This document shows positions 1 through 4,794 of a stretch of 8,425 nucleotides of DNA, one piece after another. This DNA comes from Candidatus Faecivivens stercorigallinarum (lineage in GTDB: Bacteria; Bacillota; Clostridia; Oscillospirales; Ruminococcaceae). The stretch covers positions 1 through 8,425 of the forward strand of contig DVLN01000083.1 in assembly GCA_018715465.1 (NCBI GenBank). Direction: 5' to 3'. Positions within the stretch are counted from its first letter, which is position 1; each line of letters starts with the position of its first letter. Position numbers and translations under genes: made by a program. Under the pieces are notes generated by a model. The model had not been told where the DNA came from. It saw only the letters and a program-made list of their open reading frames with translations, and did no database searches.

Positions 1-8
1 CTTAATAC

Positions 9-49
9 AAAACCCGCAAACCCAGTATTTATCGGGGTTTGCGGGTTTT
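9..49 (-). terminator. Rho-independent terminator after ssrA
   Basis: A perfect 15-base inverted repeat (9-23 with 35-49) leaves an 11-base loop. On the minus strand the second arm ends in TTTT followed by GTATT. It lies 7 bases past the encoded CCA end of the tmRNA, so it ends the ssrA transcript. The repeat also has a T run on the plus strand, so it could stop transcription arriving from the other side of the window edge. Confidence 0.9.
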
Positions 50-55
50 GTTATA

Positions 56-410
56 TGGTGGAGGCGAGGGGAATCGAACCCCTGTCCGAAAGTCAATCCA
101 TCGGGTTTTCTCCGGGTGCAGTTGATCTATTGAAGTTCCCGGGGCGCATCGCCGGTCAACAGGCTATACGCCCCGGTAGTCCCTAATACGTCAGACCGGC
201 CGGGACAATCCGGGCTGACGTTGGCCACTGATTAGAACCTGACGGACCCCGTGGCACCTGTCCGTGCAGGCCACAGCTTAATTAAGCTGCGTAAGCTAAG
301 GTTCTAGTATTAGATTTAGCGTTTAATTTTAGGTGCGACGATTAAAGAGCTTTCGCCCGCTCTACCCGCTTACAAGACTTCAAAACCCCCGTCGAAACCT
401 TTACGCCCCC
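56..410 (-). ncRNA. ssrA: Transfer-messenger RNA (tmRNA, 355 nt, one-piece)
   Basis: tmRNA, charged with alanine and carried by SmpB, rescues ribosomes stalled on broken mRNA and tags the nascent protein for proteolysis. The 5' end (410 downward) reads GGGGGCGTAAAGGTTTCGAC, the classic tmRNA start. The 3' end (minus strand, 90 to 56) holds a T-arm with a TTCGATT loop (67-83) and an acceptor strand CGCCTCC, then A and an encoded CCA. The acceptor arms pair over 7 bp with a G-U wobble at the third pair, the identity element for alanyl-tRNA synthetase. The tag reading frame lies at 282-320. The GC-rich 3' half, with several self-complementary blocks, fits the usual pseudoknots, but I did not fold them. 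It is a standard one-piece gene, not a permuted two-piece form. smpB lies upstream in the same direction, with one hydrolase gene between. No convincing promoter is visible directly upstream. Confidence 0.96.
282..320 (-). other. tmRNA proteolysis-tag reading frame
   Basis: From resume codon GCT (320-318) the frame reads AKSNTRTLAYAA, then TAA (284-282). With the alanine carried on tmRNA itself, the expected tag is A-AKSNTRTLAYAA. The resume codon is an alanine codon, as in known tmRNAs, and no other frame here gives a short open tag ending in small hydrophobic residues. The end is AYAA rather than the common ALAA. Clp-type proteases read the last residues, so this ending is functionally relevant. 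Confidence 0.85.
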
Positions 411-418
411 ATATGGGC

Positions 419-463
419 GCCGCAGGGTGCGGCGAGATCGGAAAAGGTTTTCAACCTTTTTCC
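419..463 (-). other. Two stem-loops between the hydrolase gene and ssrA
   Basis: The first hairpin (440-463) pairs GGAAAAGGTT with AACCTTTTTCC around a 3-base loop, with one extra base near its foot. The second (419-433) pairs GCCGCA with TGCGGC around GGG and ends 9 bases before the tmRNA 5' end. Neither has a clean T run after it on the minus strand, so they are poor terminators. I see no -10/-35 pair in 411-489. They could be partial terminators or processing signals for a tmRNA cut from a longer transcript. Confidence 0.5.
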
Positions 464-489
464 GGTTCAGTCTGTTGAAAAGAGTCCGT

Positions 490-1320
490 TCAGTCCTTCC
501 AAATCCATTGTTTAGCAAACGGAACCCATGTTTGAATCTTTTGAAAAACCCCATCCTGGTTGCAGACCAGCTCATTTGCGAGACTCAGCCCGTGTCCACC
601 ATGAGGGTAGATATGCAGTTCAAACGGAATTTGATTTGCTGCCAGCGCACTGGTAAACATCAGCGAATTTTGTACCGGGACTGCGTCATCCTCAGCAGTA
701 TGCCAGATGAAGCAGCGAGGTGTATCTTTGCTGACCTGTTTTTCCAGCGAGTTAAGTTCCAGCAGTTCTTCGGTATACTGGTCACCCAGCAGGTTTTTAA
801 ACGAGCCGCGATGGGCAAATTCACCGCTGGTGATGACCGGATAATTGAGAATCAGGCCACTGGGTTTATGTGCATTCCCTTCGAAACCAAGTTTATGCAC
901 CCAATCCCGGTTCCAGAACACACCGGCAGAAGCTGCCAGATGTCCGCCGGCCGAGAAGCCGCAGAGGTAGATCTGTTCCGGGTCGATGTTCCATTGAACA
1001 GCATTTTCCCGGATGACACGAATTGCCGAAAACACCTGAACCAGCTCAATAGGGAAGAAGACATCGGGCGCTGTCGAGTAATGCAGCACAAATACCGAAA
1101 TACCTGCTGCCGCAAACTCCAGCGCAACCGGAGTTGCTTCCCGCTGGGAGGTGAATTCATAACCGCCGCCTGGAAGGACCAGAACGGCAGGACGTTTTCT
1201 GTCTTTGGAGTATTCGTCGTAATTTTTGAGAATCAGTCCGCAGAAAGAAGGCGCTTTTTTCGGCGTTTGCAGACCAAGTGCCTTGTAATCAACCTTTAAA
1301 TCCAGTTCTGTGAAAAACAT
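490..1320 (-). CDS. Alpha/beta-hydrolase, carboxylesterase/BD-FAE-like
   Basis: A 276-residue cytoplasmic serine hydrolase with no signal peptide or membrane segment. PGGGY (50-54) is the oxyanion-hole loop after the first core strand. GFSAGG (121-126) is the nucleophile elbow with Ser123. HTAEDDAVPV (207-216) carries the catalytic Asp, probably Asp211 by spacing to VP. HGGHGL (240-245) carries the catalytic His, probably His243. This order and length fit small esterases/acetyl-esterases related to the BD-FAE and hydrolase-fold-3 groups. The substrate cannot be told from sequence; short acyl esters, possibly on plant polysaccharides, are a family-based guess. It starts 13 bases after the smpB stop, and its weak ribosome site (AAGGGTGA) overlaps that stop region, so co-transcription with smpB is likely. 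No functional link to repair or trans-translation is obvious. Confidence 0.88.
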   Translation of the reverse strand: MFFTELDLKVDYKALGLQTPKKAPSFCGLILKNYDEYSKDRKRPAVLVLPGGGYEFTSQREATPVALEFAAAGISVFVLHYSTAPDVFFPIELVQVFSAIRVIRENAVQWNIDPEQIYLCGFSAGGHLAASAGVFWNRDWVHKLGFEGNAHKPSGLILNYPVITSGEFAHRGSFKNLLGDQYTEELLELNSLEKQVSKDTPRCFIWHTAEDDAVPVQNSLMFTSALAANQIPFELHIYPHGGHGLSLANELVCNQDGVFQKIQTWVPFAKQWIWKD

Positions 1321-1333
1321 CCAACCGTCACCC

Positions 1334-1798
1334 TTATCCGCGCGAACGAGACTTCATTGCGCGGTCGATTTCCCGTTTTGCATCCCGTTTGGCCATATCT
1401 TCGCGCTTGTCGTGGAGCTGTTTACCTTTGCACAGGCCCATCTCCAGTTTAACGCGGCTATTTTTGAAATAGAGGGAAAGGGGAATCAATGTCAGACCTT
1501 CCTGCTTGACTTTGCCGTACAGCCGCATGATTTCCCGTTTATGCATCAGCAGTTTCCGTACCCGAAAAGGGTCACGGTTGAACACATTTCCCTTTTCATA
1601 GGGACTGATGTGCATGCCTTTGACAAACAGCTCGCCGTTATCAATCGTGCACCAGCTGTCTTTCAGGTTGACACCGCCCTGACGAAGCGACTTGACCTCG
1701 GTTCCAACCAGTTCAATACCGGTTTCAAAGGTCTCCAGCACAAAATAATCATGCCGGGCTTTGCGGTTGACCGCAATGGTTTTTCCACCTGCCGCCAT
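1334..1798 (-). CDS. smpB: SsrA-binding protein SmpB
   Basis: A 154-residue RNA-binding protein. SmpB binds the tRNA-like part of tmRNA, brings it to the empty A site of a stalled ribosome, and stands in for the anticodon stem. The N-terminal part has the family signature (NRKARHDYFVLETFETGIEL, then GTEVKSLR, NLKDS), the core of the OB-like beta barrel. The middle has the HISPYEKGN and DPFRVRKLLMH motifs. The C-terminal tail is very basic (KGKQLHDKREDMAKRDAKREIDR), as needed to enter the mRNA channel. I chose ATG at 1798: it gives the usual MAAGGKTIAVNRKARH start and has a ribosome site 8 bases upstream. A GTG at 1810 would add four residues but falls inside that ribosome site. It lies 18 bases after recR. 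Its partner RNA ssrA is less than 1 kb downstream. Confidence 0.96.
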   Translation of the reverse strand: MAAGGKTIAVNRKARHDYFVLETFETGIELVGTEVKSLRQGGVNLKDSWCTIDNGELFVKGMHISPYEKGNVFNRDPFRVRKLLMHKREIMRLYGKVKQEGLTLIPLSLYFKNSRVKLEMGLCKGKQLHDKREDMAKRDAKREIDRAMKSRSRG

Positions 1799-1806
1799 GG
1801 ACAGCA

Positions 1807-1816
1807 CCACCTTTCC
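1807..1816 (-). promoter_or_regulatory. smpB ribosome binding site (decides the start)
   Basis: GGAAAGGTGG lies directly after the recR stop, with AGGTGG 8 bases before ATG 1798. It supports that ATG and argues against the GTG at 1810, which lies within it. Confidence 0.75.
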
Positions 1817-2416
1817 TTACATGGTGACCCGATTTTCCAGCGCCTTATTCAGCGTCGAATTATCGGCGTATTCCAGCTCACTGCCGACCGGGATACCGAA
1901 TGCAAGTCGCGTTACCCGAATTCCCAGCGGCTTTAGCAGTTTGGAAATATACATGGCGGTCGCCTCGCCCTCAATCGTAGGGTTGGTTGCCATGATAATT
2001 TCCTGTACATCCGTCTGCTGGAGACGAAGCAGCAGCTCTTTAATCCGAATCTGATCAGGGCCGACGCCGTCCAGCGGCGAGATCAGTCCGTGCAGAACAT
2101 GATATTTCCCGTTGAATTCCTGAAGCCGCTCAAAAGCCATCACATCCCGCGGATTTTCAACGACACAGATGACCGAATCGTCCCGCTGGGGCGACGCGCA
2201 GATATCGCAGACTTCCTTGTCGGTCAGATTCTGACAGACTTTGCAGTTATGGATTGACTTTTTGGCTTCCAGAATGGATTCGGCAAAATCCTTTGCCTGC
2301 TCTTCCGGCATATCCAGCACAAAGAAGGCAAGCCGCTGGGCCGATTTGCGGCCCACGCCGGGAAGAGCGGCAAAATGCTCCATCAGTTTCTTGAGCGATA
2401 CCGGAACATTTGCCAT
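1817..2416 (-). CDS. recR: Recombination mediator RecR
   Basis: A 199-residue DNA-repair protein that works with RecF/RecO to load RecA on SSB-coated single-stranded gaps. RecR forms a ring clamp. Parts seen in order: a helix-hairpin-helix (LPGVGRKSAQRLAF, 18-31) for DNA binding; a four-cysteine zinc finger (Cys58, Cys61, Cys70, Cys73); a Toprim domain from about 81 with the acidic VVEN (Glu87), GLISPLDGVGPDQI (110-123) and TNPTIEGEATA (144-154); and the C-terminal RLAFGIPVGSELEYAD (170-185). Length is standard. It starts 6 bases after the ybaB stop and has no clear Shine-Dalgarno sequence, so translational coupling to ybaB is likely. The dnaX-ybaB-recR order is widely conserved in bacteria. 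Confidence 0.97.
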   Translation of the reverse strand: MANVPVSLKKLMEHFAALPGVGRKSAQRLAFFVLDMPEEQAKDFAESILEAKKSIHNCKVCQNLTDKEVCDICASPQRDDSVICVVENPRDVMAFERLQEFNGKYHVLHGLISPLDGVGPDQIRIKELLLRLQQTDVQEIIMATNPTIEGEATAMYISKLLKPLGIRVTRLAFGIPVGSELEYADNSTLNKALENRVTM

Positions 2417-2422
2417 CGTTTA

Positions 2423-2770
2423 TCAGAACAGGCCGGGGATATTCAGACCGCCGGAGATTTCGTTCATTCTGCCCTCAGTCTCTTCCTCAACCTTGCGCAG
2501 AACCTCGTTGACACCGCTGACGATCAGGTCCTGGAGATCTTCGATCGCTTCGGGGTCAACGATTTCAGGTTTGAGGGTGATGGAGCGGAGGACCTTGTCG
2601 CCGGTCATCTTGATTTCAACAACACCGCCGCCAACAGTGGTGGTGTACTCTTTGGCATTGATTTCTTCCTGTGCTTTTTCCATCTGTTCCTGCATCTTCT
2701 GAGCCTGTTTGATCATCGAGCTCATGTTGTTGCGGGGAGCGGTATAGCCCTGGGGCAGTCTTGCTTTCAT
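2423..2770 (-). CDS. ybaB: YbaB/EbfC family nucleoid-associated protein
   Basis: A 115-residue small DNA-binding protein, normally a homodimer shaped like tweezers, thought to help organise the nucleoid and possibly repair. The N-terminal helix is highly charged (NNMSSMIKQAQKMQEQMEKAQEEINAKE). It is followed by the signature beta segment (TTTVGGGVVEIKMTGDKVLRSITLKPEIVDP), a C-terminal helix (EDLQDLIVSGVNEVLRKVEEETEGRMNEISGG) and the LNIPGLF tail. I chose ATG at 2770: it gives the standard MKARLPQG start with a ribosome site at proper distance. ATG 2779 abuts that site, and longer extensions reach to the dnaX stop. It follows dnaX by 48 bases and precedes recR by 6. Confidence 0.93.
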   Translation of the reverse strand: MKARLPQGYTAPRNNMSSMIKQAQKMQEQMEKAQEEINAKEYTTTVGGGVVEIKMTGDKVLRSITLKPEIVDPEAIEDLQDLIVSGVNEVLRKVEEETEGRMNEISGGLNIPGLF

Positions 2771-2779
2771 ATAAAACAT

Positions 2780-2785
2780 CCTTTC
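2780..2785 (-). promoter_or_regulatory. ybaB ribosome binding site (decides the start)
   Basis: GAAAGG sits 9 bases upstream of ATG 2770 but directly against ATG 2779. Only the 2770 start has workable spacing, so the shorter protein is preferred. Confidence 0.65.
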
Positions 2786-2818
2786 AAATCCAGAAAATTT
2801 TTCCAGATTTACTGTCAA

Positions 2819-4450
2819 TTATTTTTGCAGGCGTATTTCGACGCCTTCTCCCGCGGCGCGGGAAAGTATATCCGCAAAGGCAGGCGACTGTTTTTCAGTG
2901 ACAGCCACCGGCGCTTTTTTGGCAATTCTGAGTTTATGGCGGGAGCCGAGCTTCTGTTCCACCAGATCAGCCAGCCGCGCACCAATATTGTTGGTCAGCA
3001 GCATCCCTTTCAGCATCTGATTGGACGAAGAGATGATCACCGTCTTGCCGCTTCTGGCTGCGGTCGAACCATCCAGCATTGAAAACAGTGCCGGATCATC
3101 CCGCTCCATCTCCCGAAGCAGTTCTTCCCACTGGGGAAGCGGTTCGGCAGGCGGATCACTGGGAACGGACGGTGCCGGAACAGCTTTTGTTTCCGGTTGA
3201 GCCGTCACATTCAGCGGTGCAGCCGGCGAAACAGATTGTTGTTTCAGCACATCATTGCCGGAAGGGAACTGGGACAACTGCGCCACCAGTTTTTCGAGCT
3301 GTGCAATCCGCTGTGTCAGTGCCGTTGCTGCCGGTGAAGCAGTCGATACGGGAGGTGCCGCGTTATCAGCTGTCGGGTCACAGAGCCGAATCATCGACAT
3401 TTCCAGTTCGACTCGTTTATCTGCCGAGCGTGCCAGCGCATCGGTACACCGCTGCAGTTCCCGCAGGATGGAAAGAATTCGGTCGAGGGAAACCGACTGA
3501 GCCATTGCGGTCATCCGTTCCAGCTCATCCGGCAGACATACGATCAGCTTTTTGGGTTCGCTGACCGAACGGCAGAGCAAAATATCCCGGAAATGGGAAG
3601 TCAGTTCCGCCGCGATGCGGTCGATTCCCTTGGCATTTTCATACAGTTCATTGACAATCGTCAGAGCTGCTGTGGTATCGTTTTTTAAAATCGCGTCCGA
3701 CAGGGCAAACAGATGCTCTCTGCCGGCGACTCCGGCCGTATCGGCGACCACCTGATCAGTGACATCATCGCTGACAGCGATACACTGATCCAGCAGTGAA
3801 AGGGCGTCACGCATTCCGCCGTCTGCCAGCCGCGCGATCAGCGAAGCGGCGTCGGGGTGAAGGGTGATTCCTTCCTGACTAGCAACATAGGAAAGCCTGG
3901 CTTCGATATCTGCCGGTCGGATTCTGCGGAAATCGTACTGCTGGCACCGGGAAACAATTGTCGCCGGAACCTTGTGCAGTTCAGTTGTCGCGAGAATAAA
4001 GATGACATGGGGCGGCGGTTCTTCCATGATCTTGAGCAGCGCGTTGAAAGCGCTGGCGGAGAGCATGTGCACCTCGTCGATGATATAGACCCGGTATTTG
4101 CAGACAGTCGGGGCAAAGTTTGCCTCGTCCCGCAGATCGCGGATATCGTCGACGCCGTTGTTGGACGCCGCGTCCATTTCGGTGATGTCGAGTATCGAAC
4201 CATCCTCGATTCCTTTGCAGACAGAGCACTCCAAGCAGGGGTTCCCGTCTACCGGGTGCAGGCAGTTGACTGCCTTGGCGAGGATTTTGGAACAGGTGGT
4301 TTTACCGGTTCCTCTCGAACCGGTAAACAGGTAAGCGTGGGCGGTTTTGCCCGAGCGGACCTGATTTTGCAGAATCGTGGTGATGTGTTCCTGAGAAACG
4401 ACATCGGAAAAGAGCTTCGGCCTCCATTTGCGGTAGAGTGCCAGATACAT
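2819..4450 (-). CDS. dnaX: DNA polymerase III subunit gamma/tau (clamp-loader ATPase)
   Basis: A 543-residue AAA+ motor of the clamp loader, which opens the beta sliding clamp and links the polymerase cores at the fork. The start MYLALYRKWRP is typical. Walker A is GSRGTGKTT (44-52). A zinc module has Cys63, Cys72, Cys75 and Cys78. Walker B is VYIIDEVHML (121-130), sensor 1 lies in LATTE (153-157), the SRC arginine-finger motif is at 167-169, and sensor 2 is in GGMRDALS (211-218). The collar domain spans about 245-360. A Pro/Ala-rich linker (361-440) includes a short coiled coil (LTQRIAQLEKLVAQLSQ). A tau-like C-terminal domain (about 441-519) follows. No good -1 frameshift signal was seen, so one full-length tau-type product is expected. 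AGGAGG lies 7 bases before the ATG. No separate promoter is visible; the ffs promoter is upstream. Confidence 0.97.
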   Translation of the reverse strand: MYLALYRKWRPKLFSDVVSQEHITTILQNQVRSGKTAHAYLFTGSRGTGKTTCSKILAKAVNCLHPVDGNPCLECSVCKGIEDGSILDITEMDAASNNGVDDIRDLRDEANFAPTVCKYRVYIIDEVHMLSASAFNALLKIMEEPPPHVIFILATTELHKVPATIVSRCQQYDFRRIRPADIEARLSYVASQEGITLHPDAASLIARLADGGMRDALSLLDQCIAVSDDVTDQVVADTAGVAGREHLFALSDAILKNDTTAALTIVNELYENAKGIDRIAAELTSHFRDILLCRSVSEPKKLIVCLPDELERMTAMAQSVSLDRILSILRELQRCTDALARSADKRVELEMSMIRLCDPTADNAAPPVSTASPAATALTQRIAQLEKLVAQLSQFPSGNDVLKQQSVSPAAPLNVTAQPETKAVPAPSVPSDPPAEPLPQWEELLREMERDDPALFSMLDGSTAARSGKTVIISSSNQMLKGMLLTNNIGARLADLVEQKLGSRHKLRIAKKAPVAVTEKQSPAFADILSRAAGEGVEIRLQK

Positions 4451-4457
4451 GCTGCTC

Positions 4458-4463
4458 CCTCCT
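4458..4463 (-). promoter_or_regulatory. dnaX ribosome binding site
   Basis: A consensus AGGAGG lies 7 bases before ATG 4450 and confirms the dnaX start. It falls about 20 bases after the T run that ends the SRP RNA. Confidence 0.8.
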
Positions 4464-4482
4464 CACCAGTTTGACTGCAAAT

Positions 4483-4514
4483 AAAAAGACCATGCAGCCG
4501 GACACACGGAGGTA
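4483..4514 (-). terminator. Terminator using the SRP RNA closing helix
   Basis: The 3' arm of the long ffs closing helix (4514-4493) is followed within 6 bases by TTTTTATTT (minus strand, 4487 downward). This makes a factor-independent terminator out of the RNA's own ends. The helix is very long and the T run is broken by one A, so some read-through into dnaX is plausible. Confidence 0.65.
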
Positions 4515-4628
4515 AAGGCTTTACTGCGTCACATGAGGCGGTCCGCTTAATGCTGCTCGGTTCCCCGCCTGACATGGTTCACGGTGTCCCATCGCGCAGG
4601 ACCCGTACCTCCGTATGTCCGACTGCAC
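4492..4628 (-). ncRNA. ffs: Signal recognition particle RNA, small bacterial type (4.5S-like)
   Basis: The RNA core of the SRP, which with Ffh targets nascent membrane proteins to FtsY and the translocon. Domain IV is clear: CCGTGAACCATGTCAGG leads into a GGAA tetraloop (4564-4561) closed by GG/CC, then GAGCAGC (4558-4552) and ATTAAGCGG, with CATG and AGGCGG paired to CCGCCT and CATG. The Ffh-binding loop bases GTCAGG (4573-4568) and AGCAGC (4557-4552) are intact. CTGCG pairs with CGCAG further out. The ends pair over 22 bp, allowing G-U wobbles (4627-4606 with 4514-4493). No Alu-type domain is apparent, unlike the roughly 270-nt scRNA of Bacillus. Exact mature ends are inferred from the helix. 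It has its own promoter and lies just before dnaX. Confidence 0.92.
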
Positions 4629-4660
4629 GCTCCCGGCTGCGCTATTTTGATAGCTTTATC

Positions 4661-4689
4661 ATTATACACTATTTTTCCCAGTTTGGCAA
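4661..4689 (-). promoter_or_regulatory. Sigma-A type promoter of ffs
   Basis: TTGCCA (4689-4684), a 17-base spacer, then a perfect TATAAT (4666-4661). Transcription should start near 4654, giving a leader of about 26 bases before the SRP closing helix. The leader contains a small hairpin (GCTAT/ATAGC). No promoter is visible between here and dnaX, so this one may also feed the dnaX-ybaB-recR-smpB genes by read-through. Confidence 0.85.
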
Positions 4690-4733
4690 CCCCTTTTTTT
4701 AGCCTTCATCTTAATTTAACAATCTGTCATTTA

Positions 4734-4771
4734 AACAGGCAGAAGACAATTTTTTCCTGTCCCTGCCTGTT
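4734..4771 (-). terminator. Possible terminator after the cation ATPase
   Basis: A 9-bp inverted repeat (AACAGGCAG 4734-4742 with CTGCCTGTT 4763-4771), with an inner GACA/TGTC, forms a stem-loop 24 bases past the ATPase stop. On the minus strand it is followed only by TAAATGAC, so its T run is weak. Position, more than tail quality, suggests a terminator. The rest of the gap up to the ffs -35 box shows nothing recognisable. Confidence 0.45.
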
Positions 4772-4794
4772 GTATTCAGAAGAATATTGGAAAT

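Noticed and set aside
427..1299. Long open frame on the plus strand (290 codons) opposite the hydrolase
   Set aside because: It lies fully antisense to a gene with clear catalytic motifs, has no family motifs or ribosome site, and its amino-acid mix (Cys/Arg/Phe-rich) is typical of a shadow frame.
2915..2920. Run of six A (minus strand) near the dnaX 3' end as a programmed frameshift site for gamma
   Set aside because: It reads GCC AAA AAA GCG in frame, which is not the A AAA AAG slippery heptamer, and it lies about 33 codons from the stop, far past where a gamma product would end.
2375..3082. Plus-strand open frame across the dnaX/ybaB/recR junction
   Set aside because: It is antisense to three well-supported genes and their gaps and has no family resemblance.
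4249..4575. Minus-strand open frame overlapping ffs and the dnaX start
   Set aside because: It crosses a structured RNA gene and overlaps dnaX out of frame, with no motifs.
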